Part shown: positions 16,282 through 25,148 of the stretch, piece by piece | Layout: every line of letters starts with the position of its first letter | Numbering within the stretch: position 1 is the stretch's first letter | Assembly (NCBI RefSeq): GCF_027923905.1 | Contig: NZ_AP026966.1 | Coordinates: 1,737,001-1,801,000, forward strand | Direction of reading: 5' to 3' | Length of the DNA stretch: 64,000 nt | DNA from: Massilia varians | GTDB taxonomy: Bacteria; Pseudomonadota; Gammaproteobacteria; Burkholderiales; Burkholderiaceae_D | The notes under the pieces: generated by a model | What the model saw: the letters and a program-made list of their open reading frames with translations, nothing else | Told to the model about the DNA's origin: nothing | Databases searched by the model: none | Made by a program: the position numbers and the translations under genes

Positions 16282-17550
16282 GGCCACCTCGAATAACCCG
16301 GCTTTTGGCATGATCGAGGCGATATGACGCGCGATCGAATGGCCCCGAGCTGTTGCGCGCGCCGGCAGCGTCATTTTGATAGCGAAGATCGCCCTCGAAT
16401 CAGGCCAGTTTGGCAGCCGAAGGCTGCCAAACTGCTGGTTTAGAACGGTGCAACCCCGTGTTTCTTCAAGAAGACGAGACGCTTGAGGTTGTAACTGGCC
16501 GCTTTCAGGTGCAGGGCGAACGTCGTGCGCACGATCCCCAGGCAGCGCACCAATTTGCCGCCCATCTGCGCCAAGGCGCCAAACACATGCTCGACACGAG
16601 CGCGCGGCGTGGCGATCGCGCGATTGCGTCGCTTCTGCGTGTCGGAAATGCCTTTGGTTGCATGGCCGCGTCGCTGGATGTGCACGCGCCAGCCCGCCTG
16701 CTTCAATCTGGTTTCCCGTTCAAGGCTGGGGTAGCCCCGGTCGGCATACACATCGCGACTAGTATTGTTCAGGTCGAGCAACTCTTCAAAGACGTTGGTA
16801 TCTGCCACCGCAGCGTGGGTGACGACGATCTTGCGGATCAGCTTGCAACGCTTGTCAACACTGGCATGCAACTTGTAGCCAAAGTGATTCTTGCCGTGCT
16901 TTTTGGTCCACTTGGCATCAACGTCTTTCTGTGCCCGCTTGTGCGGCTTCCAGCTCAGCGGCATCGTGCTTTCTTTGACCGTCTCGGCTTCTTCTCGCTT
17001 GTTGCGCTGAACCGGTGCCTGAACCAGCGAGGCGTCGACGATCTGGCCGCAGCGCGCCAGATAGCCTTGCGACAGCAATTGCTGCTGGACTTGTTCGAAT
17101 ACCTGATCGCCTACGCCCGCCTGCGCCAGACGGTCACGGAACAGCCAGATCGTTTTGGCGTCGGGGATACTGCTGCTTTCAGTCAGATCCAGAAAACGCA
17201 GGAAGCTGCGGCGGTCCAGCAACTGATACTCCAGCGCGTCATCGGCCAGGTTGTAGAGCTGTTGCAGCACCAGGATCTTGATCATCAGTACTGTCGGGTA
17301 TGGCGGACGGCCGCCTTTGGCCCGCGACGGACGCGGCGCGACGGCATCGATACGTGCCGCCAGCGCCTCGAAATCCACATGCTCGGCCAGGCCCACCAAC
17401 GGATCACCCAGTTTCGACCGCCGATCCTCACGCTCCTGCTCGGCAAATAGACTGATCCGGGGTTTCATCATCACGACACTCGCTGGCTTGGTTCGATGTC
17501 AGGATTTTACCCAGCTTGCGTCAGGTCAGCCGAGGTTTTTCGAGGTGCCC
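16282..17550 (-). mobile_element. IS5-family insertion sequence with TTAA target duplication
   Basis: The terminal repeats are GGCCACCTCGAA on the left and GGGCACCTCGAA on the right, a one-base difference. The 1269-bp element is flanked by TTAA at 16278-16281 and 17551-17554. It holds one intact transposase gene on the minus strand. It belongs to the same IS5 branch as the copy at 13497. Confidence 0.88.
16440..17474 (-). CDS. IS5-family transposase
   Basis: The protein has 344 residues. DDE blocks are IVDASLVQAP, VYADRGYPSLE and RARVEHVFGALAQM. It starts MMMKPRISLFAEQERED, the N-terminus usual for the branch. The frame is complete and the element has intact ends, so it may be functional. 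A long plus-strand frame covering the same bases (16410-17450) is antisense shadow. Confidence 0.93.
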   Translation of the reverse strand: MMMKPRISLFAEQEREDRRSKLGDPLVGLAEHVDFEALAARIDAVAPRPSRAKGGRPPYPTVLMIKILVLQQLYNLADDALEYQLLDRRSFLRFLDLTESSSIPDAKTIWLFRDRLAQAGVGDQVFEQVQQQLLSQGYLARCGQIVDASLVQAPVQRNKREEAETVKESTMPLSWKPHKRAQKDVDAKWTKKHGKNHFGYKLHASVDKRCKLIRKIVVTHAAVADTNVFEELLDLNNTSRDVYADRGYPSLERETRLKQAGWRVHIQRRGHATKGISDTQKRRNRAIATPRARVEHVFGALAQMGGKLVRCLGIVRTTFALHLKAASYNLKRLVFLKKHGVAPF

Positions 17551-17688
17551 TTAACCCAACACACCGCAATCGATAGTGGTCTTCACAGCAGCCTAGAGCG
17601 TGCCCCTAGGCGGTTGCAATGCAATACTAGTCTACGGTTAGATTTTCCGGGTAAGATCGGCTCTCGGATATCCTTGACGGAGGCGTCC

Positions 17689-18735
17689 ATGGCTCAGCAA
17701 CACAACCCGAACCGGGCGGTGATGTACGTGCGGATGTCGACCGAGAGCCAGGACTACTCGACTGATCACCAACGCGCGAAGATTCGAGAGTACGCAACTG
17801 CATGCAATCTCACTCTCATTCGTGAGTATGTCGATGAGGGCAAAAGCGGTCTGGATATCAGACGGCGGGCCGGCCTAACGTCGCTGATGAAAGACGTTCA
17901 GTCAGCACAGCCAGATTTCAGCTATATCATCGTCTATGACATTAGCCGCTGGGGGCGGTTCCAGGACGTTGACGAGGCTGCGTATCACGAACATACCTGT
18001 CGTCGTGCTGGGATCACCGTGGCGTACTGTGGTGAGCGCTTCACCGACGATAGTGGCCCCTACGCTTCGCTACTGAAGAGCATGAAGCGTGTCATGGCTG
18101 CTGAGTACAGTCGTGATCTTTCTGAAAAAGTCTTCGCAGCACAGTCTCGGTTCATTGCGATGGGCTTCAAACAAGGCGGGCATGCCGGCTATGGACTACG
18201 GCGCCTCGCGCTCAAAGCTTGTGGTACTCCGCGAGCCGTACTCGAGTACGGCGAGACGAAAGTTTCGTCAACCGATCGAGTAATCCTCATATGGGGACCA
18301 GACGACGAGATTGCTGTAGTCAGGCGCGTTTATGCGCTTTACTTGGATGAAGGGTACAGTGAGCGCCGCATTGTGCGGCTACTGAACAGCGAAAACATCG
18401 CAAGTGAGTTTGGCAGACCGTGGACTCAAGCCATGGTCAACTCGCTTCTAACCAACGTCAAGTATTGCGGCGCGCTCGCGTATAACCGGCGTTCTTGCAA
18501 ATTGTCAGTGCCTCGGACACGCAACGAGCCCACCAGGTGGGTCGTGAAGCCTGATGCAGTCGCACCAATCATTCCAAAAGAGCTCTTTGACGCTGTCCAG
18601 GCTGAGCGCGCTCGACGCCAGCGACGCTATACCAAGCCTGAGCTAATCTCGCTATTGCAAGTTTGCTATGCACGACACGGAAGAGTCAACGCAAAGATCA
18701 TCGCTGCGGACTCAACTGCCCTCGCGACGCGTTGA
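17689..18735 (+). CDS. serine recombinase, C-terminus probably lost by frameshift
   Basis: The protein has 348 residues from ATG 17689. The resolvase domain shows AVMYVRMSTESQ with the catalytic serine near residue 17, then VYDISRWGRFQD and the ERDLSEKV-like block (EYSRDLSEKVFAAQ). A recombinase domain follows (about 155-300), then a helical part that stops soon after VNAKIIAAD. In the next frame, sequence after 18715 continues NCPRDALNSAKSTIDLPIRDE, which resembles the expected continuation, so a frameshift may have removed the tail. The catalytic part is intact. It lies just right of an IS5 insertion and does not sit at an island end. Confidence 0.75.
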   Translation: MAQQHNPNRAVMYVRMSTESQDYSTDHQRAKIREYATACNLTLIREYVDEGKSGLDIRRRAGLTSLMKDVQSAQPDFSYIIVYDISRWGRFQDVDEAAYHEHTCRRAGITVAYCGERFTDDSGPYASLLKSMKRVMAAEYSRDLSEKVFAAQSRFIAMGFKQGGHAGYGLRRLALKACGTPRAVLEYGETKVSSTDRVILIWGPDDEIAVVRRVYALYLDEGYSERRIVRLLNSENIASEFGRPWTQAMVNSLLTNVKYCGALAYNRRSCKLSVPRTRNEPTRWVVKPDAVAPIIPKELFDAVQAERARRQRRYTKPELISLLQVCYARHGRVNAKIIAADSTALATR

Positions 18736-18883
18736 ACAGTGCGAAGTCGACCATCGACCTCCCCATACGTGATGAGTTAGTACTGGACTTGAAAGTCTGC
18801 TTTTGGCCGGAACCGGCCTGTCGCACTTATTAGCCGCTTTGCAAGCGGCAAAAAATCCACCGATAGTCGCAAACGCTGTTTCC

Positions 18884-19672
18884 CTATAAAGCAATACCGA
18901 CAGGGACCGAGGCACTCCATGTTGCATTTTCCAGCGCCTTCAATCCTGCATCGCCCATGAACGAGAGAAAGCTTGGGCGCGGTCGCGGTACGCCTTTGGA
19001 CAGGCTGCATGGAACACACCGAACACCACCACGTTCGCGGTCTCGCATGGCAGCCAGCGGCATGAAGGCAATGCATGTCGGAGCAGCACCCCGCTCTCTG
19101 GCTGAAAAGAATGGCATAGCTACGACCATCTCGGGATGCACGGCGCTAAGGACGCCAGCAAAGCCATACGTGTCTCGGTCCCGCTTCTCTGGCGTGGGGT
19201 ACAGTCCCTTAACCTGTACCGGGCGGAGTATGATGTCACCTGCCACCTGCTTGGATACGACGAAGTCAAAGCCGACGTCGCGCTTCGGGAAATAAACAGC
19301 CCAGCCGGCATCTCCGAACAAGCCAGCCACGTAAAGCTCTGCGAAATAGTCTCGCGTTTTCGGGGGCCGTCCTCGGAACCGAGAAATAAGAAGCGGGAGA
19401 GCCTTCTCGTTCCAGAATCGCAGGGATACATGACGGCTCGACATTCCGTCGTCTGGATAGCGATCGATCACTACCACGCCAGTTCCGTCCAGGGTCGCGC
19501 CCGTCAGAGTCTCGACCGCACTTGCGATGATCTGGCGCACTGCGTTTGCAGAATTCGGCACTGTGACCTCGGCGAGATGCACCGCAAGCTCATCCCAGAG
19601 GTGCGAATCGCCGCGCAGTTCCCAAATGTCGGGCCGTGGCGAGAACAGATCGGTGAACAATAAGTGCTCCAT
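18884..19672 (-). CDS. PD-(D/E)XK nuclease-like protein
   Basis: The protein has 262 residues. The central part reads AELYVAGLF, then DVGFDFVVS and LRPVQVKG. The order Glu112, Asp136, then Gln153-Val-Lys155 is the layout of a PD-(D/E)XK restriction-type active site. The N-terminal 100 residues (WELRGDSHLWDEL and following) form a separate domain I cannot name. A gene for an 84-residue protein ends 10 bases upstream on the same strand, so the two form a small operon. A nuclease role in defence is inferred from the motif and the surroundings. Family assignment would need profile searching. Confidence 0.6.
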   Translation of the reverse strand: MEHLLFTDLFSPRPDIWELRGDSHLWDELAVHLAEVTVPNSANAVRQIIASAVETLTGATLDGTGVVVIDRYPDDGMSSRHVSLRFWNEKALPLLISRFRGRPPKTRDYFAELYVAGLFGDAGWAVYFPKRDVGFDFVVSKQVAGDIILRPVQVKGLYPTPEKRDRDTYGFAGVLSAVHPEMVVAMPFFSARERGAAPTCIAFMPLAAMRDRERGGVRCVPCSLSKGVPRPRPSFLSFMGDAGLKALENATWSASVPVGIAL

Positions 19673-19682
19673 GTTTTCGTCA

Positions 19683-19937
19683 TCAGGGCTTTTTGACTTG
19701 GACTATCCAGCCGCACTTCAATGCCCACCGAGCCTCAGTTCTCCAAGTGATGCGTCGATTCGTGCTTGTAGTATGGATGGGGGCCGGACAACGCCTCGCA
19801 AGCTCCTCAAACGTCGAGCACGCCCAAATTTCTTTCCAAATACTCCACTTTGCGGGGTCAGTCTCGGCCGTAGCCCGCAAGCTACGCTTCTCGATCACTT
19901 GGTATGCACCTTCAAGAATAGCAGGCTGTTTGCGCAT
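19683..19937 (-). CDS. 84-residue partner of the PD-(D/E)XK-like protein
   Basis: ATG 19937 is preceded by AAAGGA at ideal spacing. The product starts MRKQPAILEGAYQVIEKRSL, contains WSIWKEIWACSTFEELARR, and ends with ITWRTEARWALKCGWIVQV. It is small and aromatic-rich and looks like a compact winged-helix-sized domain. No family is recognised. It is 10 bases upstream of the nuclease-like gene, suggesting a regulator or partner that is co-produced with it. Confidence 0.6.
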   Translation of the reverse strand: MRKQPAILEGAYQVIEKRSLRATAETDPAKWSIWKEIWACSTFEELARRCPAPIHTTSTNRRITWRTEARWALKCGWIVQVKKP

Positions 19938-20147
19938 GTTTTTCCTTTCGATACCGGGCGCTATCGCGCAACAGTATCTTGTTCGGCGGCTGGCCAACTG
20001 CCGCAAGTTCTAGCGCACCAACGAAAAAGGAAACTTGGCCCGGCAAAATTTTACCATTCATGTCGAGAGCAATTTTCCAAGCCGTAAGCGGCCTTGACGA
20101 CAAGGCCACTTATACGCATTTGTGAGCGACAGATCCTGTTTCGTACG

Positions 20148-20773
20148 TCAGACTTCGGTCTGCTCAGCGATCTCGAGTGCGTCGTCGACCTCAATGCCGA
20201 GATAGCGCACTGTGCTCTCTAGCTTAGTATGGCCGAGAAGCAGCTGTACAGCACGAAGATTTTTCGTACGACGATAGATCAATATCGCCTTCGTCCGCCG
20301 CATTGAATGAGTTCCAGACGCCGCTGGATCCAAGCCAATGGATCGCACCCACTTGGCGACGATGCGTGCATACTGACGAGTCGAAAGATGATGCGAGTTC
20401 TTCGCCCTACTAGGGAATAGATACTGGTTCGATGTAAGCTCTCCAGCTGCAATCCAGCCTTGAACCGATTGGCGAGTCTGCTCCGTGATTCCGAACTGAA
20501 CAGGCCGGTGGGTCTTCCGCTGCATAACAATCGCACGATGGAATATGCTGCCACCTTGAGCGACGTCTTTCACTTTCAGACTAACGAGGTCGCAACCACG
20601 AAGCTTGCTATCGATCGCCAGATTAAAAAGTGCTAAATTTCTTGAGTGTTCCGCAATCTGCAGTGGATCCTTATCGCCCAGATTTCCTTCAACTTCAAAG
20701 GGAACTTCTGACCGACCAGACGCCCTTTGTTCCATGGAATACGCCGGCTGCCGGCATCGCTACTTGTGTTCAT
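20148..20773 (-). pseudogene. small tyrosine integrase with a one-base frameshift
   Basis: The start MNTSSDAGSRRIPWNKG at 20773 follows a strong GAGGAGG ribosome site. The first frame reads to IWAIRI. The rest of the protein (LQIAEHSRNLALFNLAIDS onward) is in another frame, and one base inserted near 20665 joins them as IWAIRI-R-LQIAEH, the normal sequence of this compact 200-residue integrase family. The catalytic residues beyond the shift are intact: SKLRGCDLVSL (Arg), HSMRRTK (His, Arg), LLGHTKLESTVRYLG (His, Tyr). The family usually travels with islands and integron-like cargo. As read, no full protein is made unless the shift is bypassed. Confidence 0.8.
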
Positions 20774-20912
20774 GTCAACCTCCTCAGTGAGCAAGGCCTG
20801 ATTTTGGTCCGCAGCTAGAAGAAGAGGCGCAATTGCAGTCGAGCTAGCCCATGGCGCATAGTAGAATCGATGCAATGCGCAAGACATTCAACTAAATTGA
20901 AGGGATATCATC

Positions 20913-21242
20913 ATGGTAAATATTGATCTGTCGGGCTACAACCTTGGCGAACTGAAGGGCCTGCAGCATGACATTGAAAAGGAAATCAAGAACCGCCAGC
21001 ACCAAGATTTGCAGAAAGCACGGGAGCAAATCCTAGCAATCGCTCAGGAGGCGGGGGTGTCGGTCGAGGAGCTGCTTGCTGCAAGTAGCAAGAAATCGAA
21101 GAGCAGCAAGGGACAAAAGATTCAGGCGCGTTATCAAAACCCCGGCGACAATAGCCAGACCTGGACTGGTCGTGGGCGCCAGCCGAAGTGGATTGCAGAA
21201 GGGCTCGCTAGCGGAAAGTCGATAGACGACTTCCGCATCTGA
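20913..21242 (+). CDS. H-NS-family nucleoid protein
   Basis: The protein has 109 residues. An N-terminal coiled-coil (about 8-60, LGELKGLQHDIEKEIKNR) mediates dimer formation in this family. The C-terminal DNA-binding core is YQNPGDNSQTWTGRGRQPKWI, split by the GRGRQP hook that reads the minor groove of AT-rich DNA, followed by ASGKSIDDFRI. This is the form common in Burkholderiales islands. It probably silences AT-rich genes of the island or forms mixed complexes with the host H-NS. ATG 20913 has a GAAGGGATATC upstream. It diverges from the integrase pseudogene. Confidence 0.92.
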   Translation: MVNIDLSGYNLGELKGLQHDIEKEIKNRQHQDLQKAREQILAIAQEAGVSVEELLAASSKKSKSSKGQKIQARYQNPGDNSQTWTGRGRQPKWIAEGLASGKSIDDFRI

Positions 21243-21296
21243 CAACAAGCATTGACATCGCTTCCACTAGTAGTGCAACGCAGTTCTGTACCTGAT

Positions 21297-21488
21297 TTAC
21301 GACTGTGGAGGTTCTCTGGTTGTGCCAGCCGGGATGAGATTGAGTACCTCCCAAATAACCACGTTGGCAAAGCCACGGTCCTCAAGAAACCGCATGACAT
21401 ACAGTAACCCATGCGTCTTCCTTAACTGGACAGCCGCAACAAGCAACTTAGCGTTGCGGTGAAGGTCGGGTTCAAGCTGAGTAGTCAT
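21297..21488 (-). CDS. small hypothetical protein (63 residues)
   Basis: Starting at ATG 21488 the product reads MTTQLEPDLHRNAKLLVAAV and continues with a helix YVMRFLEDRGFANVVIWEVLNLIP. The pattern of hydrophobic residues looks like a small folded domain. There is no good ribosome site, and the longer frame to 21545 is not better supported. No family is recognised. It lies between the H-NS-like gene and the exonuclease gene. Confidence 0.35.
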   Translation of the reverse strand: MTTQLEPDLHRNAKLLVAAVQLRKTHGLLYVMRFLEDRGFANVVIWEVLNLIPAGTTREPPQS

Positions 21489-21658
21489 CAGTACATTGTA
21501 GAGAACCCGTCCGCTTCGACCATGATATAGATCAAGCAACTGCACCCTTGACTGCGACTATGTGCAGGAATTGGGAATCGGCGTGAGTCTGCCTTCGGCC
21601 AGTTCCGGACATCGGATCACAAACCACGCGTACTAGTCTTTTCGAACCGGGCCAATTC

Positions 21659-22117
21659 TTGATAATTTTTCTTGACACAGAGTTCACAAGCTTCGAAGAG
21701 CCATATCTGATATCGATTGGTCTCGTTGCTGGCGAAAATGAGCTTTATTTTGAACTTAGTGGAGTGTCGCCTGAAATTTGTGCGCCTTTCGTTCAGGCCA
21801 ATGTCCTGCCTCTGCTTACTGGTCCTGTGCTGAAACCAATAGAAGGTGCTGAACAGTTGGCTGCCTTCCTATCATTGTGCGGTACTGAAGTCACTTTTTT
21901 TTGTGATGCGCCACGTTACGATATTACGTTGCTAACCCCGTTCCTACCGAGCGGGTTGCATTGGGATTTTGCAGTTCCATCCTTTGAAGATGCTGCGTGT
22001 GAGGATCTCTTCGAGCTTACTCGTGAAAAAGCGTTTGCAAGCGGTCTTCGTCGACATCATGCTCTTGATGATGCAAGAGCCATGGCAGCAGCATGGGCAG
22101 CAGCGCGTCGTACTTAG
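21659..22117 (+). CDS. DEDD-type 3'-5' exonuclease
   Basis: The protein has 152 residues and starts at a TTG. Motif I is IFLDTEFT at the very N-terminus (Asp and Glu metal ligands). A middle aspartate lies in FFCDAPRYD (about 85), and the last motif is RRHHALDDARAMAAAW, the H-x3-x-D form of DEDDh enzymes. The size and layout match the small 3'-5' exoribonuclease-like proteins found in phages, plasmids and islands. The substrate, RNA or DNA, cannot be told. It stands alone, with no clear ribosome site, so the start is tentative. Confidence 0.72.
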   Translation: MIIFLDTEFTSFEEPYLISIGLVAGENELYFELSGVSPEICAPFVQANVLPLLTGPVLKPIEGAEQLAAFLSLCGTEVTFFCDAPRYDITLLTPFLPSGLHWDFAVPSFEDAACEDLFELTREKAFASGLRRHHALDDARAMAAAWAAARRT

Positions 22118-22372
22118 CGGTTCGGTGAAGATTGCTATGTGGTCATTAAAGAAACATAATCAAAGCCTTAACAACTGATCGCATAATGAATCTACGCTAG
22201 CAGCATTGCAGTCTAGCAACGACGCAACAAGCGATCGAGTTTCTGACGTTGTTTCGAAGCCTCTAATGCATTGAGTGGCTGGAAGGTAGGGTATGGTACA
22301 AGACAGCAACCGCAAACATACTGGAAAACTTGCATTCAGTGCTGGTAGGCTGCAAGATAAAAGGAGGTATCG

Positions 22373-22888
22373 ATGAGCATGGACAAGGGCACCGAGATCA
22401 TGACGCAGGCGCAGATTGACGCTGCGGTCGAGCGTGCTCTTGCCAAGGCGTATGAAGGCAAGTCGCTCGTTTACTCCACTCCTGAATCGATTCGGCAAGG
22501 CGAAGAGATCATGGCACAGGCTCGAATCGATGCCGCACACAACCTTGCCGAGCGCATTAAGCGCGGCGAGTTTATCCCCTTTCGGCAGTTACGAGTAGCC
22601 TGGCCTGTCGAGCACGCGGCGATCAACGAAGCGGTAGCTACTGACCGTCTGTTCTCCGTGATCGGTCCATCAAATGAGAACTACTATCCAGCCTTCTATA
22701 ATGACCCTTCACTTGATCGGGGAACGCTTGAAAAGGTGTCCAAAGCGCTGGGGTCATTGCCGGCAGTAGTAAAATACCATTTCTTCACTGCTAAGTTTTT
22801 TTCCTTAGGCGAAACTCCCCTTGAAGCATTGCGTAAGGGAAGAGTTGAGCAAGTACTTGCTATAGCAGCTAACTACGCTGAGAGATAA
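22373..22888 (+). CDS. regulator-like protein with MbcA/ParS-like C-terminus
   Basis: The protein has 171 residues and a strong AAAGGAGGT ribosome site. The N-terminal half carries two similar segments (TQAQIDAAVERAL and AQARIDAAHNLAERI). The C-terminal 100 residues (LFSVIGPSNENYYPAFYND to TPLEALRKGRVEQVLAIA) match the end of the frameshifted gene at 27593-28274 on element 2. The ending TPLEAL-x-G-x-x-x-x-VL recalls the toxin-binding part of Xre/MbcA/ParS antitoxins. The next gene starts 13 bases downstream. A toxin-antitoxin role is possible, but the partner is not a recognised toxin. Confidence 0.6.
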   Translation: MSMDKGTEIMTQAQIDAAVERALAKAYEGKSLVYSTPESIRQGEEIMAQARIDAAHNLAERIKRGEFIPFRQLRVAWPVEHAAINEAVATDRLFSVIGPSNENYYPAFYNDPSLDRGTLEKVSKALGSLPAVVKYHFFTAKFFSLGETPLEALRKGRVEQVLAIAANYAER

Positions 22889-22901
22889 AACCGAGGAATT
22901 G

Positions 22902-23510
22902 ATGAGCACGAAGCCGCTTGACAAACGTAAGCTGCGGTTCGCGAACCCGCAGCCCTTAAATCTCGATAGCCGTGTAGGTCAAACAACAGTTAACGACGGC
23001 TTTATAGTTGGCGATTGGGATCGTTTGTTCACTGGCCTTGAGCGACAGCTAAAGCGTCAACGGAATTCTCTTGCAGAGAAAAATCGGTTCTTACATGCTG
23101 ATCCTCAAATTCTTAAACGATGTGCTGAACTCAGCCTGTCCACAGATCAGGTGCAGCAGCTAGCGGTACTAGACGGGTGTTCCATTTCCTATTTACTTGG
23201 TCTCGATCCGCATACATTGGAGCCCTTACGCTCGCAATCCTGGTTGTTGATTGCTGCCAAAACCTGCAGCATAAGCAATCGGTCAATGATCACGCCCGAA
23301 GTGCTATTCGAGGTGCTTTCGACTGGTAATGTCCCTCAATCCGCTAGTCCCTCAATTTCTCACTTCATTAACGAAGCTCCTCTTCAAGTGGTTGTCATGA
23401 CGGTCGAGGAGGCAGCACAAGAGAGCGGCCTTAATATATCGGCAATATGGCACTATGTCGCTCAGATCGCTAGGGCAATGTCTAGCACTCGACTGGCACT
23501 CGTAGCTTAA
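22902..23510 (+). CDS. hypothetical protein paired with the preceding regulator
   Basis: The protein has 202 residues; ATG 22902 follows GAGGAATTG. It is helical with charged N-terminal repeats (ERQLKRQRNSLAEKNRF, about 49-65). A middle LSLSTDQVQQLAVLDGCSISYLLGLD segment has helix-turn-helix character, and the C-terminus (TVEEAAQESGLNISAIWHYVAQ) may be a second one. No family is recognised. The 13-bp gap makes it an operon with the MbcA/ParS-like gene. The DNA-binding suggestion rests only on the look of the sequence. Confidence 0.55.
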   Translation: MSTKPLDKRKLRFANPQPLNLDSRVGQTTVNDGFIVGDWDRLFTGLERQLKRQRNSLAEKNRFLHADPQILKRCAELSLSTDQVQQLAVLDGCSISYLLGLDPHTLEPLRSQSWLLIAAKTCSISNRSMITPEVLFEVLSTGNVPQSASPSISHFINEAPLQVVVMTVEEAAQESGLNISAIWHYVAQIARAMSSTRLALVA

Positions 23511-23967
23511 CTTGAGCACGAGTAAGGCTTAGCCAAGTCCGCTCTGGTCGGTCGCAAACGTCCAGTTAAGTCTGCCACAGGCAATAGCGGACTTTAGGAC
23601 AAACTTTTCACCGAAGCGGATACTGCATCAATCCATAAAAGCAGTCATCAATATAAGCCCTAGTCTGAGTTGACTCGGCTAAACATAGTCGCTGGAAAAT
23701 TCTACTGCAAGAAAATCAGACTTCAATAAGAGCTTAGCATAAGCGCAGACGCAGAAACCATTGGGGAGTCAACTCCGTGGTCAATGAGCAAGCGCAATCA
23801 GTTGCGAGCTCACCGCATGTAGTAACAATAGGGCAGACGTTAGTGATCTAGCTGAACAATGAAATTTGGATCAAATTTTTCGTTCTCAGGGCCGCCGTTC
23901 CGCATTAGATATCCGAGAGGGTTAGCTACGACACGGCATCCTTCTACTTTATAGTCGAAACTACTAT
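23511..23967. other. non-coding stretch left of the IS3 element
   Basis: I see no gene, strong hairpin or repeat in these 457 bases. All frames are broken. It would be expected to hold the left part of the IS5-family element whose right part lies beyond the IS3 copy, but no matching terminal repeat is found. Confidence 0.5.
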
Positions 23968-24035
23968 GGTAATCCCCCCACAAAATGAGCGCGTTCAGAA
24001 GTAGAATTTTTTACTTAAGACACAGAAAGCTCTAC

Positions 24036-24302
24036 ATGAAGACCTCCCGCTTTACCGACAGCCAAATCATCGCCATCCTCAAGCAGGCCGAAGGCGGCAG
24101 CCCAGTTCCGGAGCTGTGCCGCGAGCACGGCATTAGCAACGCCACGTTCTACAAGTAGCGCTCCAAGTTCGGCGGCATGGATGCCTCGCTGATGGCACGC
24201 ATGAAGGAGCTGGAGGAGGAAAATCGGCGCCTCAAGAAGATGTACGTCGAGGAGCGCCTGAAGGCCGAGATCGTTGCGGAGGCGCTCACAAAAAAATGGT
24301 AG
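24036..24302 (+). pseudogene. IS3 OrfA with an in-frame stop
   Basis: The reading starts MKTSRFTDSQIIAILKQAE, a helix-turn-helix typical of OrfA, and hits TAG at 24156-24158 after FYK. Relatives read FYKWRSKFGG there, so one TGG codon has become TAG. After the stop, the same frame runs to 24302 with a leucine-zipper-like helix ([18 protein letters not shown]). A run of seven A at 24290-24296 near the end is the usual -1 frameshift site that would join OrfA to OrfB. The stop should prevent production of the active fusion. Confidence 0.8.
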
Positions 24303-25123
24303 CGCCATCTCAACGGCGGGAGATGGCGCAATGGGCGGTAACAGAGCGGGCAGCCACGGTGAAGCTGGCGTGCCAGGCGTTTGGCATTAGCCAGACGTGC
24401 TACCGCTACAAGGCCAAGCTGGACGTGGAAAATGCAGTCATTGCCGACTGGCTGGTGCGGCTGACGAACAACCAGCGCAATTGGGGCTTCGGGCTGTGCT
24501 TCCTGTACCTGCGCAACGTGAAGAGCTTTAAATGGAACCACAAGCGCGTCTACAGGATTTACCGCGAGCTCGAGCTGAACTTGCGGATCAAGCCGCGCCA
24601 TCGCCTGGTGCGCGAGAAGCCGCTGCCGCTGGCGGTGCCGACCGCGATCAACCAGAGCTGGTCGATGGACTTCATGCACGACCAGCTCGCCGATGGACGC
24701 AGCATCCGGCTGTTCAATGTGATCGATGACTTCAACCGTGAAGGCTTGGGGATCGAAGTCGACTTCTCGCTGCCGTCCGAGCGCGTGATACGCTCGCTCG
24801 ACCGGATCATCGAATGGCGCGGCAAGCCTGAAGCGATCCGCTGCGACAACGGCCCTGAATACATCAGCGCAGTGACTTTGGCATGGGCCGCAAAGCGCGG
24901 CATTCGTATCGATTTCATCCAGCCTGGCCAGCCCCAACAGAACGCCTATGTCGAGCGCTACAACAGGACCGTTCGCTATGACTGGCTCGCCCATCACTTG
25001 TTTGAAACCCTCGACGAGATCCAGGAATTTGCCACTAACTGGCTGTGGACCTACAATCACGATCGGCCCAACATGGCACTCGGCGGTATTACGCCAAAAC
25101 AGAAATTGGCGCTCGCCGCTTAA
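24296..25123 (+). CDS. IS3-family transposase OrfB
   Basis: The protein has 275 residues. The integrase core has WSMDFMHD (first Asp), [11 protein letters not shown] (second Asp) and [20 protein letters not shown] split around the catalytic Glu. An HTH_21-type segment precedes it (about 45-100). It is normally produced as an OrfA-OrfB fusion by a -1 shift at the A7 run. With OrfA interrupted, this copy is probably inactive unless helped by another copy. Confidence 0.9.
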   Translation: MVAPSQRREMAQWAVTERAATVKLACQAFGISQTCYRYKAKLDVENAVIADWLVRLTNNQRNWGFGLCFLYLRNVKSFKWNHKRVYRIYRELELNLRIKPRHRLVREKPLPLAVPTAINQSWSMDFMHDQLADGRSIRLFNVIDDFNREGLGIEVDFSLPSERVIRSLDRIIEWRGKPEAIRCDNGPEYISAVTLAWAAKRGIRIDFIQPGQPQQNAYVERYNRTVRYDWLAHHLFETLDEIQEFATNWLWTYNHDRPNMALGGITPKQKLALAA

Positions 25124-25148
25124 CCTCTACTTTTAGCGTGCTCTAAAA

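Noticed and set aside
16410..17450. 346-residue plus-strand frame over an IS5 transposase
   Set aside because: Exact antisense of an intact transposase with visible DDE residues on the minus strand.
13497..17550. composite transposon made by the two IS5 copies around the HEPN gene
   Set aside because: Each copy has its own target duplication (CAAA and TTAA), so each inserted separately. The terminal repeats are alike but the transposases differ clearly.
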